Below are positions 9,268-17,406 of a stretch of 64,000 nucleotides of DNA, piece by piece. The stretch covers positions 1,317,359-1,381,358 of the forward strand of contig NZ_KB849558.1 in NCBI RefSeq assembly GCF_000368585.1. The letters are read 5' to 3'. How positions within the stretch are numbered: position 1 is the first letter of the stretch; every line of letters begins with the position of its first letter. A model generated the notes under the pieces. The model saw nothing but the letters and a program-made list of their open reading frames with translations, did not search any database and was not told the DNA's origin. This stretch comes from Acinetobacter venetianus RAG-1 = CIP 110063 (lineage in GTDB: Bacteria; Pseudomonadota; Gammaproteobacteria; Pseudomonadales; Moraxellaceae). A program made the position numbers and the translations under genes.

Positions 9268-10395
9268 CTATCCACCATTCGGATAAATCTGAAAGCGCCG
9301 CGTCCCTACTTTGGTTTGTGGGAACTGCTGTAGATATTCAGGATGTTGTTTCAGTAACGCTTTGCTATTTAAGGTGGTGGAGTCTTGCGCCTTCTTCCAT
9401 GTCACTGAGCCTCCTGTAAATACCGCACGTTCCGCATCTTTCATCAGCATCTGTATTTGATGTTTTAACTCATCAAAATACTGTTGGTGTTGTTCAAGTC
9501 TGTGTCGCTCTTCTAACAGTTGGTTAAAGAGGTAGTTGGCCTGTTCGTTTTGGCTGAGGTCTTCTACAGTTAATGGAATTTGTTCAGGATAGAGTTGCTG
9601 TAAGGCTTTGGCTGCTGAATCAGAGGCATCGACACTCGGTGGAATGCCCGATTCAACACATTGCCAGAAGTGGCGTTCGGCATTAATGATGTGCTGGATC
9701 ACGGTTTCGTTGCGGGTCACTTTATAGATTTTGGTTTCATGTCCACAGATCAAGGCACAGATATGTGCCGCCTGTTTGCCTGTCACCGCCAATTGATGTT
9801 GCACTTGGCACAGCACATACAGTGGCACACCATCCCGCCAGAGTTTTGCGCCATACTCTCCTACGCTTTTACACTCTAGCACTTGCACTTCGTCACTGCC
9901 CACCACGGAATAATCCAGATTGGCGAGCATAAAATGCTTGTCTTCATCAGGGTGTTGTAACACCGCATTGACTCGACGCACTTTGTTATTGGTGTGCATG
10001 CTGTAGTATTCAGCGACTAAAGGTTCGAGTTGTTTGCCCCAGTACAACGGTGCATAGCCTGCACTTTCATCTTCGATGTTTTGTTGCATGCGTCCTGTTT
10101 TGATCATCCAGAGTTCGAGCATCGACATATAGGGATTCAGTCCACACGCAGTTGCAGCATCACTGCTACCGATGCCTTGTTTGCGGATTTCAAGCCATTG
10201 TTGATAGTTCAATTGCTTGGTGTTGGCAAGGCGTTTGGCTGCGGATGTTTTGGATTTTCTTGGCTGTTTATTGGGTCGGTCACGTTTGGTTCGAGTGCCC
10301 ACTTCCACCTGTGAAGTGGATGGATTGATATTCGGTGAGTAGGCTTGTAATGGGGGTTGGTTTAATGCGTTTTGAATATGATGATGACTATTCAT
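9268..10395 (-). CDS. YqaJ-type viral recombinase exonuclease
   Basis: A 375-residue member of the YqaJ/lambda-exonuclease-like nuclease family, which resects double-strand ends for single-strand annealing. Motif GIGSSDAATACG (about 75-86) and the catalytic pattern D161...E174-x-K176 (ECKS) are visible. The C-terminal 100 residues look coiled (LLEERHRLEQHQQYFDELK). The N-terminal 55 residues are Asn/Gln/Lys-rich and probably disordered. ATG 10395 has AGGA upstream; an upstream start at 10434 would add 13 unlikely residues. No annealing partner (Bet/RecT) is seen nearby, which is unusual. Confidence 0.85.
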   Translation of the reverse strand: MNSHHHIQNALNQPPLQAYSPNINPSTSQVEVGTRTKRDRPNKQPRKSKTSAAKRLANTKQLNYQQWLEIRKQGIGSSDAATACGLNPYMSMLELWMIKTGRMQQNIEDESAGYAPLYWGKQLEPLVAEYYSMHTNNKVRRVNAVLQHPDEDKHFMLANLDYSVVGSDEVQVLECKSVGEYGAKLWRDGVPLYVLCQVQHQLAVTGKQAAHICALICGHETKIYKVTRNETVIQHIINAERHFWQCVESGIPPSVDASDSAAKALQQLYPEQIPLTVEDLSQNEQANYLFNQLLEERHRLEQHQQYFDELKHQIQMLMKDAERAVFTGGSVTWKKAQDSTTLNSKALLKQHPEYLQQFPQTKVGTRRFQIYPNGG

Positions 10396-10457
10396 AATGG
10401 CGAGATTCCTTTTTAAATAAAGTATCGTCACCACAGCAACCGCTAAATTTCAGGCAT

Positions 10458-10481
10458 AAAAAAGCCACCTCTGAGAGTGGC
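10458..10481 (-). terminator. intrinsic terminator between DUF932 and YqaJ genes
   Basis: On the minus strand a GCCAC/GTGGC stem (10464-10481) is followed by six T residues (10463-10458) and then ATG. It has the same layout as the terminators at 9164 and 12227. Confidence 0.6.
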
Positions 10482-10618
10482 GAAGGGTCTTGCACTGCGG
10501 CTATCGTATAACCACTGGCTTAGGCTAATGGTGAAAACTTAAATGAAGCTGAAATTTGAATCACTGTGGTGGGTATTGTTTGCGAAGTGAATAAGGGGTG
10601 AATTTGATAGTGGATGGG

Positions 10619-11686
10619 CTAAGCCAACATGCGTAAAGCCTGTTCCAAGCCGCGTTGTTTAAGCGCAGCCCCTGCCCCAAACCATGCTGAATCCAGTCGA
10701 TGATCAGTACTCATAGCGCGTCTTTCGTGGTCGGTGAACTCGGTAATGGCGCATAGCAAACCATAGGCCGTATCTTTGGCTGAACTGAGTTCTGCGCCAC
10801 GTCCATGTCCGTTGAACATGGTCATGGCTTTTGACATGGCACGGCCATTGGGTTCGGTTTTATTATCGGATTTTAGCGTTGTATTGGGTTGTCCAAGTTT
10901 AGGCAAAGCTGCATTGCGGTAGTATTGAATGATACTGTCCTCTTGATCTGCCACACTCAGATTGCTGTTGTTAAACACCGCATCAAAGTAAGCGGCTGCT
11001 TCCTGTTGTGTCACCTTACGTTGACTGAGTTGCTTCATTTCATACATATGTTCATCCCATGCACGCACTGAAATACCGAGTTGATGTTTGACTTTCTCTG
11101 CATCAAAGCGAGTACTGTGTGGAACTTTGACTACGCCCGTATTGCTAGAGCTAGTGTTATGGGCTTTCAGTGCAATCGCTAAGGTGTTGTTACACACCAC
11201 ACGAATAGAGGTGAATTGTGCAGTGGTCGCTAAGGTGCCATCACAAGCGGTCGCCAAAAGAATATAGCCATTACTCACATCCTTCCCTTTTAAGGCAGAT
11301 GTTTGTCCTGTCTTCGCCAATGCCCAGAATTTCTTGCCACCTTTGAGTACCCCAGCAGTTTCCAGTTCAAATCCCGATTGTTCGCTTAAGTCTCGATAGA
11401 AGTTTAAGATTTCCATCGGTTGCACTTCTTGGAAGCGTTGACTGACCACGGATAACGGTGCATGGGTATCGGAGCGATACAGTACCCGTTGTTCTTCAAA
11501 AGGTAGAATGATGTCTTGTCCACGTACGTTTTGTGCCATGTAACGAACATCAGAGCTTTCAATACGCCAGTCCATGCCCGCTTGTTGTGCCCAGATTTCA
11601 ATCGGTTGATTGGGCGTGAGTTGATTGCCTAGTCCATGCCAAGGGGTTTGACCGACAAAGGCCATACTGTCGACTAAATGTGCCAT
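10619..11686 (-). CDS. DUF932 domain protein
   Basis: A 355-residue protein of the DUF932 family, common on plasmids, phages and integrative elements next to recombination genes. The N-terminal motif is recognisable (MAFVGQTPWHGLG), followed by the conserved IRVVCNNTLAIAL segment and a Ser/Thr-Arg-rich centre; the C-terminus carries the typical SAWFGAGAALKQRG block. The biochemical role is unknown. I chose ATG 11686 with AGGAG 8 bases upstream; an ATG at 11743 lacks a site. It lies with YqaJ and the Cys-cluster gene but is separated from them by terminators. Confidence 0.85.
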   Translation of the reverse strand: MAHLVDSMAFVGQTPWHGLGNQLTPNQPIEIWAQQAGMDWRIESSDVRYMAQNVRGQDIILPFEEQRVLYRSDTHAPLSVVSQRFQEVQPMEILNFYRDLSEQSGFELETAGVLKGGKKFWALAKTGQTSALKGKDVSNGYILLATACDGTLATTAQFTSIRVVCNNTLAIALKAHNTSSSNTGVVKVPHSTRFDAEKVKHQLGISVRAWDEHMYEMKQLSQRKVTQQEAAAYFDAVFNNSNLSVADQEDSIIQYYRNAALPKLGQPNTTLKSDNKTEPNGRAMSKAMTMFNGHGRGAELSSAKDTAYGLLCAITEFTDHERRAMSTDHRLDSAWFGAGAALKQRGLEQALRMLA

Positions 11687-11763
11687 AAAGCATTCTCCTG
11701 TAGAGATTAAAGAAAAGGATTCATTAAAGGAATGAATCATCAAATTACGGAAGTAGTTATTGA

Positions 11764-12186
11764 TTATTCGAAAGGACGGGTGTGATGAATGGGATAAGTG
11801 GTCTCTGGCTCATATTGAAAAGCCAAGGCAAAGCAATATTCACATTCCAAGCATTGATACGAAGTTTGCCCACGGGCTTGGGTGGGAATGGAAGGTGTCG
11901 GAGGTTGAGTCGGTGCGGCATCCTGTAAATGATTGAGTAGACACGCCGCACATCCCACCGCACCGCCAATCACCGCGCCAATGATCAGCACCATCGGCTT
12001 TTGTCCTTTCAACATACGGGCACCCGTGGCCCCCATCGCGGCATAGTTGACCAAGTAATGCATCAAGCTATGCATCGGAGGTTTAGGAAAGCTTGATTGT
12101 GTTGGATTAGGTGGTGGTTGAAATTGAGGCTGTGCAATCATTTCTATCTGATCACTGCCACACATGGGACAACAAATTTTGGACAT
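11764..12186 (-). CDS. small membrane protein with two zinc-ribbon-like Cys pairs
   Basis: A 140-residue protein of unknown family. Residues 4-8 hold a CCPMC knuckle, and a second pair (CLECEYC) lies near residue 118, so one split zinc ribbon could form. Between them is a Pro/Gln-rich stretch and a hydrophobic segment (about 66-95, MVLIIGAVIGGAVGCAACLL) likely to cross the membrane. ATG 12186 has AGGAG 6 bases upstream. It is the last gene before DUF932 and follows an intrinsic terminator. Function not assignable. Confidence 0.7.
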   Translation of the reverse strand: MSKICCPMCGSDQIEMIAQPQFQPPPNPTQSSFPKPPMHSLMHYLVNYAAMGATGARMLKGQKPMVLIIGAVIGGAVGCAACLLNHLQDAAPTQPPTPSIPTQARGQTSYQCLECEYCFALAFQYEPETTYPIHHTRPFE

Positions 12187-12226
12187 AACAGTCTCCTGAG
12201 ATAAAACATCCGTCATAAACGGGCAT

Positions 12227-12257
12227 AAAAAAACCTGCCACGGTGGGCAGGTTTTTT
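12227..12257. terminator. bidirectional terminator inside the GC-rich module
   Basis: CCTGCC (12234-12239) pairs with GGCAGG (12246-12251), flanked by seven A residues on one side and six T residues on the other, so it can act on both strands. On the minus strand the T tract runs into ATG, as in the neighbouring island terminators. Confidence 0.75.
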
Positions 12258-12308
12258 AGGTTTGTGTTGTGGTATTCGTGCGATTCGCTTTAACTCAGTT
12301 CAGTTGAT

Positions 12309-12464
12309 TTAAAGCTTGACAAGCAGTTGTAAGAGTTTAATGACATAGACCTGTAGCGCTTTTTGTAATACAGGATGTTGATCACCCCGCATCACCAGCC
12401 AAAGTAGTGTTGCAATGAAGACACAACACAATAAACAGATCAGCATAAATCTGCGCTTGCTCAT
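12309..12464 (-). CDS. 51-residue membrane protein
   Basis: A short open frame starting MSKRRFMLICLLCCVF with one strongly hydrophobic segment (residues 6-24) and a hydrophilic then amphipathic tail (LQKALQVYVIKLLQ). The start lies 13 bases after the stop of the upstream gene on the same strand, so translational coupling is likely; the ribosome site is weak. Codon use resembles the neighbours. Family unknown. It is one of two tiny membrane proteins in this cassette. Confidence 0.55.
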   Translation of the reverse strand: MSKRRFMLICLLCCVFIATLLWLVMRGDQHPVLQKALQVYVIKLLQLLVKL

Positions 12465-12477
12465 GTCAGTCGTTTAC

Positions 12478-12837
12478 TCACGATGCACTGACTTTCGGTC
12501 GAGCTAAGCTTGATTTGGTTTTACAGGGGCGGATGCTTTGAATGTATTGCCCATCACCGGTATCGTGATAAAAGCCATGTTTTGATTCGACTTCTAAACA
12601 TTGTCCTTTCTTATAAGGTTCTAGTTTACGTGCCACTTTGTCGGGCAATGCATAATAATTTAAGATTACTTCACCTCGAGTCGTGTTAATGATCACAGCT
12701 TCCTCACCAAACTCAATACTCTTTTTTAAAGTAATCTGCTCTGTCTTTGCCATCGCAGTATGCGTGATCAATAGACCAAATACCGCAAAGCTCAAACAGC
12801 GTCGTATAGCTTGTGCGTGAATTTGAATTCTTTTCAT
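12478..12837 (-). CDS. secreted protein of unknown function
   Basis: A 119-residue protein with a clear signal peptide (residues 1 to about 31, ending AMA) and a mature domain of about 88 residues with two Cys (GQCLEVE, RPCKTK) that could form a disulfide. ATG 12837 has AGGA 7 bases upstream; an earlier ATG at 12867 lacks one. It precedes the 51-residue membrane gene. No family recognised; periplasmic location is inferred. Confidence 0.65.
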   Translation of the reverse strand: MKRIQIHAQAIRRCLSFAVFGLLITHTAMAKTEQITLKKSIEFGEEAVIINTTRGEVILNYYALPDKVARKLEPYKKGQCLEVESKHGFYHDTGDGQYIQSIRPCKTKSSLARPKVSAS

Positions 12838-12906
12838 TTTGTTTATCCTATTCTTCGTGTCGTTCATCGTTAAAGGTTGTGCTGAATAGATTAGTTATCG
12901 TGCTGC

Positions 12907-13554
12907 TTAGAAACACGGTTGATAGCCTTCTTGTAATACTTGCTGACTCGTTAGATTCCAACGCACCACATACCACGTACATTGATAACGATCCGAGTCC
13001 CATGCCGCACGATAAGTCAGTTCGTCCCCTTGCTGGCTCCAGCCTTCTACACGTTTTTGTACTTGATCACGATCAGCACGTCCCCACGCCTCCATCAGGT
13101 GGGTTCGCAACATTTGATCAATCTCAGGCAGCATGCTTTTTAAATCTGCCGAAGCGGATTGCATCGGCTTTAAGCCATAAGTGGACGGATTAGAACTCAA
13201 AGTTTGATCATCGTGGTATTCGCCATCGATCCGCATGCTAAGATTTTCTAGATTGGCGTTTCCTGTTGACGCTGAGGGTTCAGCTTCAGTAGCGTCTGTG
13301 CTCATGGAAATACCATCTTCTCCCATGTCTAAATCGGCAGATGTGGATGGTTCAGTTATTGTAGATGAACTTGAATGAGATGCTTGGGATGGTGTCGCTG
13401 CAAGTTGTGCCAGTTTTAAATCGGTTTGACGTTGCTGATGTTGGTTATATAACACGGCTGCGGTGAGTAACAGAATCATGCCGCAGACAATCAACACCCA
13501 ATGCATCGGTTGTAGACTTTTCGTCGAAGTTGAATCATTAGAATTTCTATTCAT
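12907..13554 (-). CDS. single-pass membrane protein with periplasmic C-terminal domain
   Basis: A 215-residue protein with a short cytosolic N-terminus, one TM helix (about 18-37, WVLIVCGMILLLTAAVLY), a Ser/Thr/acidic linker (about 50-110), and a C-terminal domain (about 120-215) ending with two Cys (YQCTWYVV and QPCF). AGGA lies before the ATG. Type II topology is expected. Unknown family; the linker-plus-small-domain shape resembles anchored envelope assembly proteins, which is only suggestive. Confidence 0.65.
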   Translation of the reverse strand: MNRNSNDSTSTKSLQPMHWVLIVCGMILLLTAAVLYNQHQQRQTDLKLAQLAATPSQASHSSSSTITEPSTSADLDMGEDGISMSTDATEAEPSASTGNANLENLSMRIDGEYHDDQTLSSNPSTYGLKPMQSASADLKSMLPEIDQMLRTHLMEAWGRADRDQVQKRVEGWSQQGDELTYRAAWDSDRYQCTWYVVRWNLTSQQVLQEGYQPCF

Positions 13555-13658
13555 TTTTTTATCCTTCTTGTCTTGGTCTTTGTCTTTATCTCTATATCAA
13601 TAAAGCTTCACCTCCCTGTTTGCTTCAAGGAGAATGATCATCAGGTTTAAGATGTGTG

Positions 13659-13832
13659 CTAGAACAACCAGCGCACAATGGCCAACGGCCACATCAGTCC
13701 TTTGATCAAGAACAGCAGACAACTTAAGTAATCGACACTGACATAACCACCTTGTAGTTCTGCCGTGCGTTGCATCAGCATTGCGGCATAGACAACGGTC
13801 ACGATTAGATAAAAGCCAAAGAATTTTTTCAT
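13659..13832 (-). CDS. 57-residue two-helix membrane protein
   Basis: A short open frame starting MKKFFGFYLIVTVVYAAMLM, with a hydrophobic segment at residues 4-20 and another at about 38-56 (CLLFLIKGLMWPLAIVRWLF). It lies 8 bases downstream of the stop region of the next gene on the same strand, so it fits the operon. Ribosome site weak. Family unknown; the two-helix hairpin could be a small membrane subunit. Confidence 0.55.
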   Translation of the reverse strand: MKKFFGFYLIVTVVYAAMLMQRTAELQGGYVSVDYLSCLLFLIKGLMWPLAIVRWLF

Positions 13833-13840
13833 GGTCGGGC

Positions 13841-14362
13841 CTATTTCTGACAGCTTGGATCAGTTAAGGCAGGTCCACGAGTGACTTTGCCATTGGCATC
13901 TTGAGTCGCCATGATGTGACAACGATTGATCTTGGCAGAGGCAGGTTTGTCAGGCGCTTTCATCCGTGGACCGGTATAGTCTTGACGGGTGGCTTGACGC
14001 ACTTCTTCAGAACGCACGAATACCGTTTGCCCTGTCTCTGCAATAATCAATTGCATCCGACTCGGTTTGTAATAGGTATTACGTGGACAACCACCTTGAT
14101 TGCGTAAGGCAGTGATACGAAATGTCTGACGGGTACGCTGACGTTCATAGCCGACATAAGTACAGCGCAGTGGCACCCCGCCCTCAACGCTGACCAGTTG
14201 TAAGGGATAGGTATATTCTTGATAGCCGCCTGCTTGCGTGGCTTGTCCAAGCAGCAGTGCACTCGCGAACAGTGCGCCAGTACAAAGTAGTTGTTTTAAA
14301 GGATGGGTAAAGCTTGAATTGGTTTGAAGCGTTTGTTGTTGAGCGTTTAGATGTACTGTCAT
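13841..14362 (-). CDS. secreted Cys-containing protein of unknown function
   Basis: A 173-residue protein. The first 22 residues are hydrophilic, then KQLLCTGALFASALLLG and a QATQA cleavage-like site near 44, so the signal is long. The mature part has four Cys (PLRCTYVG, QGGCPRN, INRCHIM, PSCQK) and many Arg/Tyr/Thr. AGGA is spaced 8 bases from the ATG. It precedes the 57-residue membrane gene by 8 bases. No family recognised; probably periplasmic or outer-membrane associated. Confidence 0.65.
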   Translation of the reverse strand: MTVHLNAQQQTLQTNSSFTHPLKQLLCTGALFASALLLGQATQAGGYQEYTYPLQLVSVEGGVPLRCTYVGYERQRTRQTFRITALRNQGGCPRNTYYKPSRMQLIIAETGQTVFVRSEEVRQATRQDYTGPRMKAPDKPASAKINRCHIMATQDANGKVTRGPALTDPSCQK

Positions 14363-14466
14363 TGTTAATATCCTGAAGACTAGATATGGTGTAGGTAGCG
14401 TCCTACTTCATCTAGATGTTGTGTATTTGAATATTTTTTATTTACGTTTTTAATGTGCGCTGCGGG

Positions 14467-14811
14467 TTAATACTCAGCCTGCCAACCACTGCTGCCCAAA
14501 TTGAGCAGAACTGATTGCGCTTGTGTCATGCTTTGATCAAGTACCGCATCGTAGCGTTCCACCAGCACTTCACAGTCATACTGGTCATAACTTGGGCCAT
14601 TGCCTGGCTGCCCCTCAAAGGGATTACTGCGTATGCATTGCTGCAATTTGACTTGTACGATGCTGTCATCCTGTTGTCGCATAGCATGTAAGGCATCATT
14701 GGCGGTCGGTGGAATAAATGCCTCACGAGATTCACCACAAGCACTCAGCCCAACCATCAATCCCATGCTGAGCAGTAAAGGACGGCTTAGTTGTAAAAAT
14801 AGCTTACTCAT
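14467..14811 (-). CDS. small lipoprotein of unknown function
   Basis: A 114-residue protein with a lipoprotein signal and lipobox GLSAC, so the acylated Cys is about residue 25. The mature part has a Cys pair (LQQCIRS, YDCEVL). ATG 14811 has AGGAG 7 bases upstream and overlaps the upstream gene by 8 bases, showing coupling. Its partner is the larger lipoprotein immediately upstream. Family unknown. Confidence 0.68.
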   Translation of the reverse strand: MSKLFLQLSRPLLLSMGLMVGLSACGESREAFIPPTANDALHAMRQQDDSIVQVKLQQCIRSNPFEGQPGNGPSYDQYDCEVLVERYDAVLDQSMTQAQSVLLNLGSSGWQAEY

Positions 14812-15916
14812 CAGATGCTCCTTGTGTCTCAACGGGGGTGTTGACTAAACCAAAGCGATAATTGATCTGCTGTGGAATCGGAATATCTGTGCTGTGTAAA
14901 AGCTGCCGTGGCTTAGGATGGTAGTCGCGTGTGCCATCGTCACTTCGAGTCACTTCCTGTTGTTCTTGATAAAGGTCATAACGCAACTGCTGCGGTTGGA
15001 AGCGATAGACAACAGGTTGTGGAATAGCCGTATCTGAGGAATAAGCGGACAGGATAAGTTGTTTGACCGTCAGACGCTGCCCTGCATCGAGTTGTAAGAG
15101 ATAACCCAGACAAGTACCGCGTTTTAAATCCGCCAAGTTGCGTTTGGCTTGGTCCAATGGGTAATGCAATTCTACTTTCAGTACCTCAACCTGTTGCCCA
15201 CCAAAGTTCGGATTGTAGGCTTGAGCCAATACCTCTTTTTCAATGACATAGGGTATGCTCGTGCGCAAACTTAAAGTTTCGTGGTCTGCATCGTATTCAA
15301 TCGCGTTATAGGCATCTTGATCATCGGCATTAAAACAAACGGGGGCATGTAATACATTCAGTGCCAGTTCTAAATGACTGAGATCAACTTTCAGTTTACC
15401 CGTCAGTTGTTGATGCTGTTGCTGTGCTGATTCAAGCCGTTGTTGGTAATCTGCGGTGGTTTCAAGTTCTCCTTGTGCTTCAATCGAGTTTGGAGATTTC
15501 AAACGCCGAAAGTAGTTGATCATCAACTGATTGGCTTGCGGATAGGCTTCGGCTTTTCTGAGATCAACAGGATTGAAGTCTTCCTTAAAGCGTCTACGTT
15601 GACTACCCAACCAAACTATTTGATCAGGTTTGAGTTTGAGTTGCTGACGGAGTGCTTGCCAGTCTGCTTGTTGTTGTTTGTCAGTGAGTTGTTGATGAAA
15701 GCCTTCAAGCGTACCGTCATCGACTTCATCAGTCGGTGCTAAGGGTTGTAACTGTTCAGCCGTTACTAGCACGGGGACAGGATTAGATTGAATTTGAATG
15801 CGTTCAGATAAAGCCTCAGCTTCATCGGGGATATAAACATGATTATCTTTTTTTGAGCATGCCGTGACGCACAAAGGCACCATCAGACACGCCACCCAAA
15901 TCGGGGCATGTGCCAT
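14804..15916 (-). CDS. large lipoprotein of unknown function
   Basis: A 370-residue protein with signal peptide and lipobox (VTACS, acylated Cys at about residue 20). The body is Gln-rich with predicted helices (about 70-190, e.g. HQQLTDKQQQADWQALRQQ) and a later beta-rich part. Two Cys (APVCFN, GTCLGY) may pair. AAGGTGG lies just before the ATG. It is the first gene of the leftward GC-rich run. No domain recognised; an envelope-anchored scaffold is possible but unproven. Confidence 0.68.
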   Translation of the reverse strand: MAHAPIWVACLMVPLCVTACSKKDNHVYIPDEAEALSERIQIQSNPVPVLVTAEQLQPLAPTDEVDDGTLEGFHQQLTDKQQQADWQALRQQLKLKPDQIVWLGSQRRRFKEDFNPVDLRKAEAYPQANQLMINYFRRLKSPNSIEAQGELETTADYQQRLESAQQQHQQLTGKLKVDLSHLELALNVLHAPVCFNADDQDAYNAIEYDADHETLSLRTSIPYVIEKEVLAQAYNPNFGGQQVEVLKVELHYPLDQAKRNLADLKRGTCLGYLLQLDAGQRLTVKQLILSAYSSDTAIPQPVVYRFQPQQLRYDLYQEQQEVTRSDDGTRDYHPKPRQLLHSTDIPIPQQINYRFGLVNTPVETQGASDE

Positions 15917-15960
15917 AGAACCACCTTGTATTATTCGTCGTTATAGATCAGATCTAAACG

Positions 15961-16083
15961 TTATTGAGTGGAATCAGGCAAAGCACAGCCGTGAGATCGT
16001 CTTGCCAAGGGCAATCGAAATAAAAAGCACAATCGGTATAAGTTTGGAAATGGCAAAGCCAAAAGATAAATGTCAGTACGCAT
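15961..16083 (-). CDS. possible 40-residue ORF or frameshifted small membrane gene
   Basis: An ORF of 40 codons with a strong AAGGAG 6 bases before its ATG. The encoded peptide is odd (Arg/Pro/Leu-rich), but the +1 frame over the same bases reads like a membrane helix (KLIPIVLFISIALGK) and ends in its own stop. This suggests a small membrane-protein gene broken by one indel, or a chance frame behind a good ribosome site. Confidence 0.3.
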   Translation of the reverse strand: MRTDIYLLALPFPNLYRLCFLFRLPLARRSHGCALPDSTQ

Positions 16084-16092
16084 GGCGGACTC

Positions 16093-16400
16093 CTTTGTTT
16101 AAAGTAAGCCTACCGAATCCCTGCTAAAAGATGGTGGTAGGACGAAAGAGGGTTAGCAGACTGGTAAACAAAGAAACCAGCACGCGCAAGCGCGTCCCCC
16201 CTCCGCCCTACCATAGAAGAAAGGGGGACGAACGGGTCCACGACACACAAAAAATCAATTTCGTATCTCGTCTTTGTTTAACTGGGTCTGCTAAAACCCA
16301 CCGGCAATGTAGGCCAGCACGCCAAGGATAATCCCTGCTTACCATTCGGTCAAGCAACGGGCATTATGGTTGCTCAGGAAATCGTAAAGCAGATAACGCT
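16093..16400. other. GC-rich non-coding block full of inverted repeats
   Basis: No convincing gene. Inverted repeats include ACGCGC-AA-GCGCGT (near 16181-16194), CGTCCCCC (from 16193) with GGGGGACG (to 16230), TGGTAGG (16134-16140) with CCTACCA (near 16206), and AGCAAC/GTTGCT (near 16352-16373). CTGCTAAAA occurs twice (near 16120 and 16288), each time after a TTTGTTTAA. The density suggests a structured RNA or a DNA site such as a transfer or replication origin. Confidence 0.45.
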
Positions 16401-16533
16401 ATGATCTCTCTCAGCTATTTGGTAGTGGAGTCTACTCAAGTAATCGATGGATCATTTTTAGCTTGAGTCTTGATCGTTACTTTGATTATGATTCTCAAAA
16501 CATAAGACTATATTTTTTTTGAGATCACTCATC

Positions 16534-16854
16534 GTGTCAGAACAATTTAACTTTGTTTCAATTAAAAAAAAGGCCAACATTCATTTTAATGGTTCGTCGA
16601 TTAGCCATGTGCTCATTTTAAAAGATGGCAGTAAAAAGACACTCGGCGTTATTCTACCTTCAGAACATCCCCTCACCTTTAAGACTCATCTCGAAGAGCG
16701 CATTGAAATTATCTCAGGCACATGTGCAGTTCAAATTGGAGCTGCCACTGAGATCTCAACATACAGTTCAGGTGGATCTTTTATTATTCCACCCAACACT
16801 GAATTTACAATCCAGTCAGATGAAGTCGTAGATTATGTTTGTCATTTTGAATAA
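16534..16854 (+). CDS. ppnP: pyrimidine/purine nucleoside phosphorylase, PpnP (YaiE/DUF1255) family
   Basis: A 106-residue cupin-fold enzyme that in this family phosphorolyses nucleosides to base and ribose-1-phosphate. Recognisable conserved segments are KKTLGVILP, the EIISG block near residue 70, GGSFIIPPNTEF and the C-terminal DYVCHFE. GTG 16534 gives the usual length; a TTG at 16519 would add five residues. It is alone, rightward, in AT-rich DNA. Whether the host has a second chromosomal ppnP cannot be seen here. Confidence 0.82.
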   Translation: MSEQFNFVSIKKKANIHFNGSSISHVLILKDGSKKTLGVILPSEHPLTFKTHLEERIEIISGTCAVQIGAATEISTYSSGGSFIIPPNTEFTIQSDEVVDYVCHFE

Positions 16855-16873
16855 TTTTGATGCATCAATCTAC

Positions 16874-16882
16874 TTATCCACA
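16874..16882 (+). promoter_or_regulatory. perfect DnaA box
   Basis: TTATCCACA matches the strong bacterial DnaA-box consensus exactly. A single 9-mer can occur by chance in AT-rich DNA; the case rests on the two near copies and the downstream initiator-like gene. Confidence 0.5.
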
Positions 16883-17406
16883 TAAACAATCATGTAAGCT
16901 TTTCCCTCACAAATGGATATATTATTTTATTTTGAGAATAAAATTAAAATTAGGAATATTAAAAAACAGTTAAAAACACACTCACCCATATAATGAATGG
17001 TATAAAAAATCAAAATTTAATTTTATTAACACTTTCCACTACAAAACCTTGAATATTTGAATAAAAAATTAAACTTGTATTTTTAAACTTAAATTTGTAC
17101 ACCAACTTTTCCACAAAAATTCTCATACATAATAGATTAAGTGCGTACTAGAAAATTAAATTCTAAAATACATGAAATATAAACCAAACTTGAATCTTTA
17201 ATAACATTGAATTATGGATAAACCAGTGCACAACCCAAAAAGAACAACAAAACGAAACTTTACATTATAAATAAAATAATTTTCAACAACTTAAAACACA
17301 CAAATTGAATTTTAGCGCCATTCTATTTACTTTCTAAATCGACGTGTGTTATTTATAAAAATATATTAACAAATGGCAAAATTTGCTAAAGATCAGGAGA
17401 TAAATT

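Noticed and set aside
8223..11743. DUF932/YqaJ region as a defence system
   Set aside because: The combination is the common recombination set of mobile elements; no defence effector is present.
15864..16331. Rightward ORFs of 87 and 66 codons
   Set aside because: The first overlaps a lipoprotein gene antisense and the second crosses the structured block; neither looks like protein.
16299..16345. Minus-strand frame reading GIILGVLAYIAGGF
   Set aside because: It resembles a membrane peptide, but a TAA lies two codons upstream and no start exists.
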